Assembly (NCBI GenBank): GCA_016861185.1
Contig: BOKW01000001.1
Location: 62,001-126,000, forward strand
Reading direction: 5' to 3'
From: Betaproteobacteria bacterium
GTDB taxonomy: Bacteria; Pseudomonadota; Gammaproteobacteria; Burkholderiales; Burkholderiaceae_F
Length of the DNA: 64,000 nt
Made by a program: the position numbers and the translations under genes. A model generated the notes under the pieces. It worked only from the letters and a program-made list of their open reading frames with translations. It was not told the DNA's origin and made no database searches. Below are positions 49,409 through 60,945 of the stretch, one piece after another. The number at the start of each line of letters is the position of its first letter. Position 1 is the stretch's first letter.

Positions 49409-50689
49409 ATGGCCGAAACGTATTTCCCCCGCTGGACCCTGAAGACCGACGGCGTGATCGCGCCGGACGAACGCCTGCCCGCGCCGCAGACTTTCGCGCT
49501 CGGCGTCCAACATGTCGTCGCGATGTTCGGCGCGACGGTGCTCGCGCCGCTGCTGATGGGCTTCGATCCGAACGTCGCGATCCTGATGAGCGGCGTGGGC
49601 ACGCTGCTCTTTTTCGTCGTCGTCGGCGGGCGCGTGCCGAGCTACCTCGGCTCGAGCTTCGCCTTCATCGGCGTGGTGATCGCCGCGAGCGGCTACGGCG
49701 GGCAGGGGCCGAACGCGAACATCGGCGTGGCGCTCGGCGGCATCGTCGCCTGCGGCCTTCTGTACACCGTGATCGGGCTCGCCGTGATGGCCACCGGCAC
49801 GCAGTGGATCGAGCGGCTGATGCCGCCGGTGGTCACCGGCGCGGTCGTCGCGGTGATCGGGCTCAATCTCGCGCCGATCGCGGTCAGGAGCGTCGGCAGC
49901 ACGGCCTTCGACGGCTGGATGGCGGTGATCACGATCCTCGCGGTCGGCGGCGTCGCGGTGTTCACGCGCGGGCTGCTGCAGAAGCTGCTGATCCTCGCCG
50001 GCCTGATCGTCGCCTACCTGATCTATCTCGTGCTCGCCAACGGCATGGGCCTCGGCAAGCCGATCGACTTTTCCGGCGTGGCGCGCGCCGCATGGTTCGG
50101 CCTGCCGGGATTCGCCAGCCCCGTCTTCAAGCTCGACGCGATGCTGCTGATCGCGCCGGTCGCGGTGATCCTGGTCGCCGAGAACCTCGGCCACATCAAG
50201 GCGGTCAGTGCGATGACCGGCCGCAACCTCGATCCGCTGATGGGCCGTGCCTTCGTCGGCGACGGCTTGGCGACCATGCTCGCCGGCGGCGTCGGCGGCA
50301 CGGGGGTGACGACGTACGCGGAGAACATCGGCGTGATGGCCGCCACGCGCATCTATTCGTCGATCGTATTCGTCGTCGCCGCGGCCGTGGCGATCGTGCT
50401 CGGTTTTTCGCCGAAGTTCGGCGCGCTGATCCAGACGATCCCGGCAAGCGTGCTGGGCGGCGTATCGATCGTCGTGTTCGGGCTGATCGCGATCGCCGGC
50501 GCGAAGATCTGGGTCGACAACAAGGTCGACTTCAGCGAGAACCGCAACCTGATCGTCGCCGCGGTGACGCTCGTGCTCGGCGCCGGCGACTTCGCCTTGA
50601 AGATCGGCGCGTTCACGCTCGGCGGCATCGGCACCGCGACCTTCGGCGCGATCCTGCTGCACGCGCTGCTGGCGCGGCGGGCGGGGTAG
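49409..50689 (+). CDS. NCS2 family nucleobase permease (uracil/xanthine)
   Basis: 426 residues with about 14 hydrophobic helices, typical of UraA/RutG/XanQ proton symporters. LPAPQTFALGVQHVVAMFGA is the TM1 signature, and VAENLGHIKAVSAMTGRNLD and GGVGGTGVTTYAENIGVMAA are substrate-site motifs. RMS-type clues do not separate uracil from xanthine. The ATG at 49409 has AAGGAG 7 bases upstream, excluding the upstream extension. It is read alone, divergent from the DUF302 gene. Confidence 0.92.
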   Translation: MAETYFPRWTLKTDGVIAPDERLPAPQTFALGVQHVVAMFGATVLAPLLMGFDPNVAILMSGVGTLLFFVVVGGRVPSYLGSSFAFIGVVIAASGYGGQGPNANIGVALGGIVACGLLYTVIGLAVMATGTQWIERLMPPVVTGAVVAVIGLNLAPIAVRSVGSTAFDGWMAVITILAVGGVAVFTRGLLQKLLILAGLIVAYLIYLVLANGMGLGKPIDFSGVARAAWFGLPGFASPVFKLDAMLLIAPVAVILVAENLGHIKAVSAMTGRNLDPLMGRAFVGDGLATMLAGGVGGTGVTTYAENIGVMAATRIYSSIVFVVAAAVAIVLGFSPKFGALIQTIPASVLGGVSIVVFGLIAIAGAKIWVDNKVDFSENRNLIVAAVTLVLGAGDFALKIGAFTLGGIGTATFGAILLHALLARRAG

Positions 50690-50735
50690 TTCCCTGTTCT
50701 CGGCAGGTCGGCTTCGACACGGAGAACTCGGCGCT

Positions 50736-51701
50736 TCACTCCCGAGCGACGCGTCGCTTCGCCGCTTCGTACTCGGCCGCGAGCCGGGCGACCAGCTCGG
50801 CGGTCGTCGGTACGTCGTGGATCTGGCCGGTCCCCTGGCCGGCGCCCCAGATGTCTCTCCACGCCTTGCTGCGATGGCTGCCGCCGCTGCCGAAGCTCAT
50901 CAGGCGCTTGTCGGCCTGCGGCAGGTTGTCGGGGTCGAGTCCCGCGCGTTCGATGCTCGAACGCAGGTAGTTGCCGTGCACGCCGGTGAAGAGATTCGTG
51001 TAGACGATGTCCTCGGCGCGCGCGTCGATCAGCGCCTGCTTGTATTCGTCTGACGCGTTCGCTTCGCGCGTCGCGATGAAGCGCGTGCCGATGTAGGCGA
51101 GGTCGGCGCCGAGCGCCTGCGCGGCGACGATCGATGCGCCGCGGGCGATCGCGCCCGACAGGATGATCGTGCCGTCGTAGAAGGCGCGCACCTCGGGCAC
51201 CAGCGCGAACGGCGACAGCCGGCCCGCGTGTCCGCCGGCGCCGGCGCAGACGAGGATCAGCCCGTCCACACCCGCTGCCAGCGCGCGCTTGGCGTGCGCG
51301 ATGTTGGTGACGTCATGGAACACCAGTCCGCCGTAGCCGTGCGCAGCCTCGACCACCGCGTCCGGCGCGCGCAGCGAGGTGATCTGGATCGGCACCCGGT
51401 ACTTCACCGCGAGGTCCAGGTCGTGCTGCAGCCGGTCGTTCGAGGCGTGGACGATCTGGTTGATCGCGAACGGCGCCACCTTGCGCTCCGGATGCGCGCG
51501 GCGATACGCGTCGAGTTCGGTCGTGATGCGCGCGAGCCATTCCTCCAGCACCGGCGCCGGCCGCGCATTGAGCGCCGGAAAGCTGCCGACGATGCCCGCC
51601 TTGCACTGCTCGATCACGAGATCCGGGTTGGAGACGATGAACATCGGCGCGCCGATGACGGGCAGGGCGAGGGGGTCGCGCAGCAGGGCGGGCAGGGTCA
51701 A
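50736..51701 (-). CDS. Nitronate monooxygenase-like FMN protein
   Basis: About 321 residues. The FMN barrel has LPVIGAPMFIVSNPDLVIEQ at its start, GLILVCAGAGGHAGRLSPFA and GAIARGASIVAAQALGADLA. These are characteristic of 2-nitropropane dioxygenase/nitronate monooxygenase. The start is uncertain: a TTG at 51701 fits family N-termini (LTLPALLRDPLALPVIGAPM) and was used here, whereas the first ATG at 51803 adds 34 unlike residues and would crowd the divergent gene. The native substrate is unknown. Confidence 0.83.
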   Translation of the reverse strand: MTLPALLRDPLALPVIGAPMFIVSNPDLVIEQCKAGIVGSFPALNARPAPVLEEWLARITTELDAYRRAHPERKVAPFAINQIVHASNDRLQHDLDLAVKYRVPIQITSLRAPDAVVEAAHGYGGLVFHDVTNIAHAKRALAAGVDGLILVCAGAGGHAGRLSPFALVPEVRAFYDGTIILSGAIARGASIVAAQALGADLAYIGTRFIATREANASDEYKQALIDARAEDIVYTNLFTGVHGNYLRSSIERAGLDPDNLPQADKRLMSFGSGGSHRSKAWRDIWGAGQGTGQIHDVPTTAELVARLAAEYEAAKRRVARE

Positions 51702-51832
51702 GGGAGCGCTCGAAGGTGGCGTGGACGGGTCATCCGATCGGGGGAAATCAGCCTCTGATTCAAGGCAAAACCACCGAACGGGAGCGCGGCAAAAATCGGA
51801 CACTGGGCTTCGGAACCGGATTCGGAGACATC

Positions 51833-52045
51833 ATGGCGTGGCTGATCGTTGCCGTGCTGCTGTTTGCGGGCAGCATCGTAGCGGCTCTGCTGCAGTCGGG
51901 CGGCGTGTCGGCAGCGCTCGCAATCGTCGCGATCGCGGTCGCGGTGGCGAGCCAGCTGCTGTCGCCGCGCGCGCCCGAAAGGCGCGACGAGGGCCGCGCC
52001 GAAACGCCCGAAGACGATCCGCGGCCGGCGAACAACGAGCGCTAG
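51833..52045 (+). CDS. Small membrane protein, 70 aa
   Basis: ATG preceded by GGAG 6 bases upstream. MAWLIVAVLLFAGSIVAALL and VSAALAIVAIAVAVASQLL give two hydrophobic helices. An acidic/basic tail (SPRAPERRDEGRAETPEDDP) follows. Not a recognised family. It is the first of two small membrane genes and lies 47 bp before the DUF202 gene. Confidence 0.6.
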   Translation: MAWLIVAVLLFAGSIVAALLQSGGVSAALAIVAIAVAVASQLLSPRAPERRDEGRAETPEDDPRPANNER

Positions 52046-52092
52046 CCGCGGCGAGCACTCCGCCGCGCGCTCTGCTCTAATTTCGCCCCGCG

Positions 52093-52467
52093 ATGTCCGA
52101 CCTCAACGATCCCCGCGTGCTGTTCGCCGCCGAGCGCACGCTGCTCGCCTGGAACCGCACGAGCCTGAGCCTGATGGCGTTCGGCTTCGTCATCGAGCGC
52201 TTCGGCCTGTTCCTGCGCTACGTCTCGCATACGCCCGGCGCGACGGTCGCGGGCGCGGTCGACCGCGTGTCGTTCTGGATCGGCATCGGCTTCGTCGCGC
52301 TCGGCGCGTTCGCGGCGGTGATGTCGATCGTGCAGTACCGCGTCGCGCTGGCGTCGCTGCGCCCGGCCGAAATCCCGCCCGGCTACAAGACTTCCGTGGG
52401 CATCTGGCTCAACGGGTTGATCGCGCTGCTGGGCGCGGCGCTGATCGCCTATCTCGCGGCCACCTGA
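52093..52467 (+). CDS. DUF202 (YidH-type) membrane protein
   Basis: 124 residues. The DUF202 signature is the N-terminal LFAAERTLLAWNRTSLSLMA, followed by three helices (FGFVIERFGLFLRYV, FWIGIGFVALGAFAAVMSIV and GLIALLGAALIAYLAAT). Members are inner-membrane proteins of unknown role. Convergent with the dppC-like gene across 6 bp. Confidence 0.9.
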   Translation: MSDLNDPRVLFAAERTLLAWNRTSLSLMAFGFVIERFGLFLRYVSHTPGATVAGAVDRVSFWIGIGFVALGAFAAVMSIVQYRVALASLRPAEIPPGYKTSVGIWLNGLIALLGAALIAYLAAT

Positions 52468-52473
52468 GCGCGC

Positions 52474-53352
52474 TCACGGGCTCTTCGGATCGAGCGCGTC
52501 GCGCAGGCCGTCGCCGAGCAGGTTGAACGCAAGTACGGTCAGGAAGATCGCCAGCCCCGGAAAGATCGCCATCCACGGCGCCTGCGTGAGAAAGCGCTGC
52601 GCGGTGTTCAGCATCGACCCCCAGCTCGGCGCCGGCGGCTGCTGGCCGAGGCCGAGGAAGGACAGGCTCGCCTCGGCAATGATCGCGGCGGCGATCGCGA
52701 GCGTGGCCTGCACGATCACCGGCGGCAGGATGTTCGGCAGGATGTGCCGCAGCAGGATGCGCGCCGGCGGATTGCCGACCGCGCGCGCGGCCTCGACGTA
52801 ATCCTCGGCGCGCACCGCGAGCACCTGACCGCGCGCAAGGCGCACGAAGATCGGCGTCGCGGTGATGCCGATCGCGATCATCGCGTTGGAGAGGCTCGGC
52901 CCGAGGAAGGCGGCGAGCGCGATCGCGAGGATCAGGAACGGGATCGCGAGCATCGCGTCGGTGATGCGGCTCAGCACCGCGTCGACCGCGCCGCCGACGT
53001 AGCCGGCGAGCATGCCGAGCGGAACGCCGACGCCGACCGCGATCGACACCGAAATCACGCCGGCGGCGAGCGACGCGCGCCCGCCCCAGATCACGCGCGA
53101 CAGCAGGTCGCGCCCGACCTCGTCGGTGCCGAACCAGTGCGTCGCGTTGGGCGCCTTGCGCACGAGCGACCAGCTGGTCGCGAGCGGATCGAACGGCGCG
53201 ATCCACGGCGCGAACAGCGCGGCGAGCGCCATCAGCACGACGACCGCGAGCCCGAAGACGGCCGTGCGCCGCGCGAGCAGCCGCCGCAGCGCGCGCCTGG
53301 CCGGGCTGTCGTGCGCGGCGGAAGACTCGATCGGAACGGTGACCGCGGCCAT
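52474..53352 (-). CDS. ABC transporter permease (Opp/DppC type)
   Basis: 292 residues, six membrane helices. WFGTDEVGRDLLSRVIWGGR is the conserved N-terminal part of DppC-like proteins, and EDYVEAARAVGNPPARILLR is the EAA loop that contacts the ATPases. ASLSFLGLGQQPPAPSWGS is typical. The last gene of the leftward operon. Starts 1 bp after the dppB-like stop. Imports a peptide-like or other polar amine/acid solute. Confidence 0.93.
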   Translation of the reverse strand: MAAVTVPIESSAAHDSPARRALRRLLARRTAVFGLAVVVLMALAALFAPWIAPFDPLATSWSLVRKAPNATHWFGTDEVGRDLLSRVIWGGRASLAAGVISVSIAVGVGVPLGMLAGYVGGAVDAVLSRITDAMLAIPFLILAIALAAFLGPSLSNAMIAIGITATPIFVRLARGQVLAVRAEDYVEAARAVGNPPARILLRHILPNILPPVIVQATLAIAAAIIAEASLSFLGLGQQPPAPSWGSMLNTAQRFLTQAPWMAIFPGLAIFLTVLAFNLLGDGLRDALDPKSP

Positions 53353-53353
53353 G

Positions 53354-54295
53354 TCAGTCGCGCAGCCTCGGATTGACCAGCACGTACAGCACGTCGGCGA
53401 GCAGGTTCAGCAGGATGTAGACGCTCGCGGTGACGAGCACCACGCCCTGCACGACCGCGTAGTCGCGGTTGAACACGGCGTCGACGATCAGCTTGCCGAA
53501 GCCGGGGATCGAGAACACCTGCTCGGTCAGCACAGCGCCGCTCAACAGGGTGCCGAACTCGAGCGCGCCGAGCGTGATCACCGGCGTCAGCGCGTTGCGC
53601 AGCGCGTGCTTGAGCACGACGACCTTCTCGACCAGGCCTTTCGCGCGCGCGGTGCGCACGTAGTCGCTCGCCATCGCCTGCAGCATCGCCGAGCGCATAT
53701 GCCGCATCAGCACCGCGGCGATCGCGTTGCCGAGCACGAAGGCGGGCATCACCGTCGTCGCGATCGACTGCCGCAAATCCTCGAACGGGCTGACGAAACC
53801 CGACGCCGGCAGCCAGCCGAGCTTCACCGCGAACAGGAAGATCAGCATGATCCCGAGCCAGAAGTTCGGCGTCGACAGCCCCCACAGCGCGAACACGTTG
53901 GCGCCGATGTCCCACGCGCTGTCCTTCTTCACGGCGGAGACGATGCCCGCCGGGATGCCGATCAGCACGGCAAAGCACATCGCCATCGTCGCGAGCTGCA
54001 CGGTCACCGGCAGCTTCTCGGCGATCAGTTGCGACACCGGCTGCTTGATCCGCATCGACTCGCCGAGGTCGCCGCGCAGCACGTTGCCGATCCAGTAGAC
54101 GTACTGCACCGGCAGCGGCTGATCGAGCCGGTACTGCTTGCGGATCTGCTCGATCACGGCTGGGTCGCGCTCCTCGCCCGCCATCACGAGCGCGGGATCG
54201 CCTGGCAGCAGCTGCTGCAGCCCGAAGATGAGCACCGACACCAGGAACAGCGTCGGGACGAGCTGCAGCAGACGGCGGGGGAGGAACTTGAGCAC
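53354..54295 (-). CDS. ABC transporter permease (Opp/DppB type)
   Basis: 313 residues with six helices. LKFLPRRLLQLVPTLFLVSV is the DppB-family N-terminus, and QPVSQLIAEKLPVTVQLA follows. The EAA loop is SDYVRTARAKGLVEKVVVLK. TEQVFSIPGFGKLIVDAVFN is also characteristic. It lies between the binding protein and dppC-like genes. The 102-bp gap upstream contains a double family B repeat. Confidence 0.93.
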   Translation of the reverse strand: MLKFLPRRLLQLVPTLFLVSVLIFGLQQLLPGDPALVMAGEERDPAVIEQIRKQYRLDQPLPVQYVYWIGNVLRGDLGESMRIKQPVSQLIAEKLPVTVQLATMAMCFAVLIGIPAGIVSAVKKDSAWDIGANVFALWGLSTPNFWLGIMLIFLFAVKLGWLPASGFVSPFEDLRQSIATTVMPAFVLGNAIAAVLMRHMRSAMLQAMASDYVRTARAKGLVEKVVVLKHALRNALTPVITLGALEFGTLLSGAVLTEQVFSIPGFGKLIVDAVFNRDYAVVQGVVLVTASVYILLNLLADVLYVLVNPRLRD

Positions 54296-54310
54296 TGTGC
54301 GTGCTGCTGG

Positions 54311-54390
54311 CCCTCACCCTCGGTCCCTCTCCCGGAGGGAGAGGGATGTAAGGCCCCTCTCCCAGTGGGAGAGGGGGTTGGGGTGAGGGA
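54311..54390. repeat. Double family B palindromic repeat
   Basis: Outer ends CCCTCACCC and GGGTGAGGG are inverted, with two internal hairpins: CCCTCTCCCGGAGGGAGAGG and CCCCTCTCCCAGTGGGAGAG. The roughly 80-bp compound palindrome lies between the binding-protein stop and permease start, like other repeats separating periplasmic-binding genes from membrane genes, where hairpins can set differential mRNA stability. Confidence 0.9.
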
Positions 54391-54397
54391 AGCGCCC

Positions 54398-55906
54398 TTA
54401 CTTCAACCTGAGATCCGTCACCCGGATCAACCCGTCCGGCATCACCTTGAATCCTTCGAGCCTTGGCGAGTGCGCGAACAGCAGCGTGCGGTGATACAGG
54501 TAGATCACCCCGCCCTTCGGCAGGATCTCGGCGGCGGCCTGCTCGTACAGCGCCTTGCGCTCGGCCTGCGTGGTCGCGGTGCGCGCCTTGGTCAGCAGCT
54601 CGTCGACCTTCGGGTCGCAGTACCTGCCGTAGTTCAGCGGGCCGTTGCACGACGCGAACGAGAAGATGTTGCCGTCCGGATCGGTGCGTCCGCTCCACGC
54701 GAGGAAGTAGAGCTGGAAGTTGCCCTTCTCCGCCTCGTTCAGCGAGGTCGCGAACTCGGTCACGCGGATCTTCAGGTCGAAGCCCGCTTCGGCCGCCATC
54801 GACTGCATCACCTCCGCGACCGCGCGGCTTTCCGGGTTGTTCGGCACCATGAAGTCGATCGCGATCGGCGTGGCCACGCCCGCTTCCTTGATCAGCGCGC
54901 GCGCCTTCGCGACGTCGCGCTTCGGCGTCGGGAACTTCGCGAGGTGGTACGGGCTCGCGGGGCTGACCCACTGGTTGTCGGTCTTCTGCAGGCCGTTGAA
55001 GACGACCTGGTTGATCGCGTCGCGGTCGAGCGCGAGCTCGAACGCCTGCCGCACCTTGGGATTCTTGCCGAGCGGGTTGTTCGACTTCTCGCCGTTGGCG
55101 AGGTTGATCGTCAGCCCCTGGTAGCCCAGTTCGGTGCCGGTGGCGAGCTTCAGCTTCGGATCCTTCTTCACTTCCTCGACGTCGGTCGCGAGCAGCCGCT
55201 CGAGCAGGTCGAGCTGGCCGGACTTCAGGTTCGCCAGCCGCACCGTCGAATCCTGGATCGGCCGGTAGACGATGCGGTCGATGTGAACGCGCTTCGCGTC
55301 CCAGTAGTCCTTGAAGCGCTCGACGACGATGCGGTCCTGCGGCACGCGCTCGACGAACCGATACGGGCCGGCGCAGACCGGCGCGGTGCCGAACTTGTCG
55401 CCGAGCGCGGCCGCTGCCTTCGGCGACACCATCATGCCGGCGCGGTCGGTCAACTGCGCGATCAGCGGCGCGAACGGCGCCTTCAGCAGCAGCCGGATCG
55501 TCAGCGGATCGACGACCTCGACCTTGTCGATCTGCGCGATCTCGGCCTTGCGGAACGAGCCCTGCATGTTCAGATGCCGCTCGAGGCTCGCCTTCGCCGC
55601 CTCCGCGTTGAACGGCTCGCCGTCGTGGAACTTCACGCCGGGACGCAGCCTGATCGTGACCGTCTTGCCGTCGGCCGAAACCTGATGGCTCAGCGCGAGC
55701 TGCGGAACGATGTTCAGCTTGTCGTCGATGTCGAACAGCTTGTCGCAGATCGACGCGAAGACGATGCGGCCGACGTAGGTGCGCGCGAGCGTCGGGTCGA
55801 GCACGTCGGGATCCTCCGCGAGCCCGATGCGCAGCGTGCTCTGCGCCTGCGCAGCGGTGGCCGCGACGAGCAGCGCGGCGGCGGTCAACAGCGGTTTCAG
55901 TGTCAT
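54398..55906 (-). CDS. ABC transporter substrate-binding protein (SBP_bac_5)
   Basis: 502 residues. MTLKPLLTAAALLVAATAAQ is a signal peptide; LRIGLAEDPDVLDPTLARTY and PGVKFHDGEPFNAEAAKASL are DppA/OppA-family motifs. FATSLNEAEKGNFQLYFLAW with SGRTDPDGNIFSFAS is the usual C-terminal motif. The signal-peptide ATG at 55906 was chosen over one 14 codons upstream. Binds a peptide-like or ureido-amino-acid ligand; the operon suggests a carbamoyl or amino-acid derivative. Confidence 0.93.
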   Translation of the reverse strand: MTLKPLLTAAALLVAATAAQAQSTLRIGLAEDPDVLDPTLARTYVGRIVFASICDKLFDIDDKLNIVPQLALSHQVSADGKTVTIRLRPGVKFHDGEPFNAEAAKASLERHLNMQGSFRKAEIAQIDKVEVVDPLTIRLLLKAPFAPLIAQLTDRAGMMVSPKAAAALGDKFGTAPVCAGPYRFVERVPQDRIVVERFKDYWDAKRVHIDRIVYRPIQDSTVRLANLKSGQLDLLERLLATDVEEVKKDPKLKLATGTELGYQGLTINLANGEKSNNPLGKNPKVRQAFELALDRDAINQVVFNGLQKTDNQWVSPASPYHLAKFPTPKRDVAKARALIKEAGVATPIAIDFMVPNNPESRAVAEVMQSMAAEAGFDLKIRVTEFATSLNEAEKGNFQLYFLAWSGRTDPDGNIFSFASCNGPLNYGRYCDPKVDELLTKARTATTQAERKALYEQAAAEILPKGGVIYLYHRTLLFAHSPRLEGFKVMPDGLIRVTDLRLK

Positions 55907-55944
55907 CGTGATCTGCCTTTCTGGGCGTGCGCCCGGAGTGCGGT

Positions 55945-58021
<2,077 letters not shown>

Positions 58022-58025
<4 letters not shown>

Positions 58026-58735
58026 CGCGCGCTTTCGCCGGTCGCGCGCGCGATCTCGGCTTCGATCACCGCGCGGTCCCAGACGCCGCCGGGCGAGCTG
58101 CGCGTCGCGAAGAACTTCGCGAAGTGGACGAAGCGCTCGCGGCTGACCGCTTCGAGCCGCTCCAGCTCGGCGAGCGGATCGGGATGGTCGTCGACGCGCA
58201 TATCGAGCGCCGGATACTCCTCGGTCGTGAAGATCCTGAGCGCCGCCGACTGCTTGCCGCGCGCGTCGCCGCCCGCGGCTTCGCCCGCCTGCAGCGCCGC
58301 GATCAGCCGGCGCGGGAAGGGCAGGTCGGCGCATGCCTCGTACGCGCGCGCGGTTTCGGCGATCACCGCCGGCCCGGCCAGCATGTTGCCGGCAACCGAA
58401 AAGCCGGCATGGATCGCGTGCCCGCACCAGGGCACGCAGTCCGCGCCGGTGTACGCGGCCATCCGCCCTTCGCGATCCTGCACGTGCAGTTGCCGCGTCG
58501 CGCAGCCGGGATCGGCGCCGATCAGCACCTCGACCACCGTCTGCGCCGGCACGCCTTCGCGCAGCAGCCGCAGCCCGCGCGGGCCGAAGGTCGGATTGAT
58601 CAACGCCTGCGTGCACAGCGCGCCGACGCCGCCTTCGCCGTGCGGGCACAGCGCGCCGACCGCGAAGAAGCGCGTGGCGACGGCGACGCCGAACGCGCCG
58701 GTGGCGGGATCGCGGGCGACGATCGACCAGGTCAT
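58022..58735 (-). CDS. DUF1028 (Ntn-hydrolase-like) protein
   Basis: 237 residues. [20 protein letters not shown] is the family N-terminus; T2 would become the N-terminal nucleophile once Met is removed, as in Ntn hydrolases. [39 protein letters not shown] and [16 protein letters not shown] are further DUF1028 motifs. Its placement among carbamoylases and a PLP lyase suggests it hydrolyses an amide in the same pathway. The enzymatic role is inference. Overlaps the dppD-like start by 4 bases. Confidence 0.87.
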
Positions 58736-58754
58736 CGCAACGGCTCGATGCGCG

Positions 58755-59699
58755 TCAGTCGGGCGGGATCGCGCCTTTGCGCTCGACGATCATCCGGTAC
58801 TGCGCCGGCTCGCGGTGGCGCGCGAAGTTGAACGTCGTGTTCTTGTACGACGCGCACAGATCCAGGTCGCAGCGCGCAATCGCCAGCTCGTCGCCGGTCG
58901 TCGTGCAGGCGGCGACGATTTCGCCGCTCGGTGCCACGACGATCGAATTGCCGATCTGCTCGACCCCTTCCTCGTTGCCCGCTTTGGCGACGCCGACGAC
59001 CCAGGTGCCGTTCTGGTACGCGCCGGCCTGCATCACCAGCTCGTTGTGGAAGTGCGAAAGCGCGTCGTGCTCGGGCGCGGGCGGGTTGTGCACCGGCGTG
59101 TTGTAGCCGATCAGGATCACTTCGACCGCCTGCAGGCCGAGGATGCGGTAGGTTTCCGACCAGCGCCGGTCGTTGCAGATCGCCATGCCGAAGATGCCTT
59201 CGGCGCCGAAGCTCGCGCGGAACGCCGGAAAACCCAGGTCGCCGACCTCGAAGTAGCGCTTCTCCAGATGCTGGAAGCGCCGCCACGGTTCGTGCTCGGC
59301 GTGCCCGGGCAGATGGATCTTGCGGTACTTGCCGACGATGCGCCCGGTCTTGTCGACGAGGATCGACGTGTTGAAGCGCCGCGTCCGTCCGCCTTCGTTC
59401 GCCAGCTCCGCGTAGCCGAGATAGAAGCCGAGCTCGAGCGAACGCGCGGCGTCGAACAGCCGCTGCGTCTCGGGGCCCGGCATCTCGCGCTCGAAGAAGG
59501 CGTCGATCTCCTCCTGCCGTTCGAAGTACCAGCGCGGGAAGAAGGTCGTCAGCGCCAACTCGGGGAAGACGACGAGGTCGCAGCCGTGCGACTTGGCCTG
59601 CCGCATCAGCGCGAGCATCCGTTCGACGACCTGTGCGCGGGTGTCCTTGCGCGCGATCGGACCGAGCTGCGCGGCGGCGACGGTGACGATGCGGGTCAT
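58755..59699 (-). CDS. N-carbamoyl-D-amino acid hydrolase-like (nitrilase superfamily)
   Basis: 314 residues. The Glu-Lys-Cys triad is E47 (VFPELALTTFFPRWYFE), K127 (KYRKIHLPG) and C175 (AICNDRRWSE), with the CN-hydrolase fold. ELALTTFFPRW and the ICNDRRW context are those of D-carbamoylases, which release ammonia and CO2 from an N-carbamoyl amino acid. The start at 59699 opens the fold; 14 bp separate it from the M20 gene stop. The D-specificity is family-based, not shown. Confidence 0.88.
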   Translation of the reverse strand: MTRIVTVAAAQLGPIARKDTRAQVVERMLALMRQAKSHGCDLVVFPELALTTFFPRWYFERQEEIDAFFEREMPGPETQRLFDAARSLELGFYLGYAELANEGGRTRRFNTSILVDKTGRIVGKYRKIHLPGHAEHEPWRRFQHLEKRYFEVGDLGFPAFRASFGAEGIFGMAICNDRRWSETYRILGLQAVEVILIGYNTPVHNPPAPEHDALSHFHNELVMQAGAYQNGTWVVGVAKAGNEEGVEQIGNSIVVAPSGEIVAACTTTGDELAIARCDLDLCASYKNTTFNFARHREPAQYRMIVERKGAIPPD

Positions 59700-59712
59700 G
59701 CGGGAGGATTCC

Positions 59713-60945
59713 TCAGGCGGCGAGTTCGAGCAGCGTGTGCAGCAGCACGTCGGCACCGGCGGCCAGATGCTCGGGCTTCGTGTCCTCCGCCGGGTTGTGG
59801 CTGATGCCCCTGATCGAAGGCACGAAGATCATCGCGGTCGGCGCGATGCGCGCGATCATCTGCGCGTCGTGGCCGGCGCCCGAGGTCATCGGCCGGCACG
59901 AAAGGCCGAGCCGCTGCGCGGTGCGCGCGATCAGGTCCGCCACGCCCTGGTCGAAGATCACCGGTTCGAAGCGCGCGAGCGAACGCGTTTCGATCTTCAC
60001 GCCTTCGTCGGCGGCGAGCTGCTTCAGAAACCCGGCGAAGCGCTGCTCGGCCTGCTTGAGCAGGGCTTCGTCGGTGTTGCGCAGGTCGACCGTGACCTTC
60101 GCGCGCGCGGCGATCACGTTGATCAGGTTCGGGTGCAGGTCGACCTTGCCCATCGTCGCCACCTGGTTGCCGCCCATGTCGCGCGCGAGCTGCCGCAGGA
60201 AGTGCCCGATCGCCGCCGCGCAGTAGCCGGCGTCGTGGCGCAGTCGCATCGGCGTCGTGCCCGCGTGGTTCGACTGGCCGACGATCGTCACTTCCTGCCA
60301 CGAGATGCCCTGCAGGTTCTCGACCGCGCCGATCGTGACGCCCTCGATATCGAGCACCGGCCCCTGCTCGATGTGCAGCTCGACGTAGGCGTGCGGGCGA
60401 TACAGCGGAATCGGCGCGTCGCCCAGATACCCGATGCGCCGCAGCTCGTCCTCGAAGCGCTTGCCGTCGATGCCGCGCGTGTCGTACAGCTCCTGCAACG
60501 GCAAACCGCCGACGTAGGCGAGCGAGCCCGCCATGTCGGGATGGAAGCGCGCGCCTTCCTCGTCGGTGAACACGGCGACGACCAGCGGCCGGCGCGTCGC
60601 GATCCCGGCGCCGTTCAGCGTGCGAACGACCTCGAGCCCGCCGAGCACGCCGAGGCAGCCGTCGAAGCGCCCGCCGGTGCGCACGGTGTCGATGTGCGAA
60701 CCGGTCATCACCGGCGCGATGTCCTCGCGTCCCGCGCGGCGGCCGAAGATGTTGCCGATCGGATCGATGCGCACCTCGAGCCCCAGCTCGCGCATCCGCT
60801 TGACGACGAGGTCGCGGCCCGCCTTGTCCTCGTCGGTCAGCGCGAGCCGGCAGCACGAGCCGTCTTCGGTGCGGCCGATCGCGGCGAGTTCGTCGAGCGC
60901 GGCCAGCAGCCGCGCCTGGTTGATTCGAAGTTGTTCCGCCTTCAT
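59713..60945 (-). CDS. M20 family Zn-dependent N-carbamoyl/ureido amino acid hydrolase
   Basis: 410 residues. Metal ligands include H84 (TGSHIDTV), D95 (RFDGCLGV), E129-E130 (FTDEEGARF) and H191 (VELHIEQGP). SGAGHDAQMIARIAPTAMIF and GISHNPAEDTKPEHLA complete the dinuclear site. The group includes L-carbamoylases (AmaB), allantoate amidohydrolase and YgeY-like enzymes. It overlaps the diaminopropionate lyase by 4 bases, so the two are probably co-translated and the lyase may use its product. Confidence 0.92.
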   Translation of the reverse strand: MKAEQLRINQARLLAALDELAAIGRTEDGSCCRLALTDEDKAGRDLVVKRMRELGLEVRIDPIGNIFGRRAGREDIAPVMTGSHIDTVRTGGRFDGCLGVLGGLEVVRTLNGAGIATRRPLVVAVFTDEEGARFHPDMAGSLAYVGGLPLQELYDTRGIDGKRFEDELRRIGYLGDAPIPLYRPHAYVELHIEQGPVLDIEGVTIGAVENLQGISWQEVTIVGQSNHAGTTPMRLRHDAGYCAAAIGHFLRQLARDMGGNQVATMGKVDLHPNLINVIAARAKVTVDLRNTDEALLKQAEQRFAGFLKQLAADEGVKIETRSLARFEPVIFDQGVADLIARTAQRLGLSCRPMTSGAGHDAQMIARIAPTAMIFVPSIRGISHNPAEDTKPEHLAAGADVLLHTLLELAA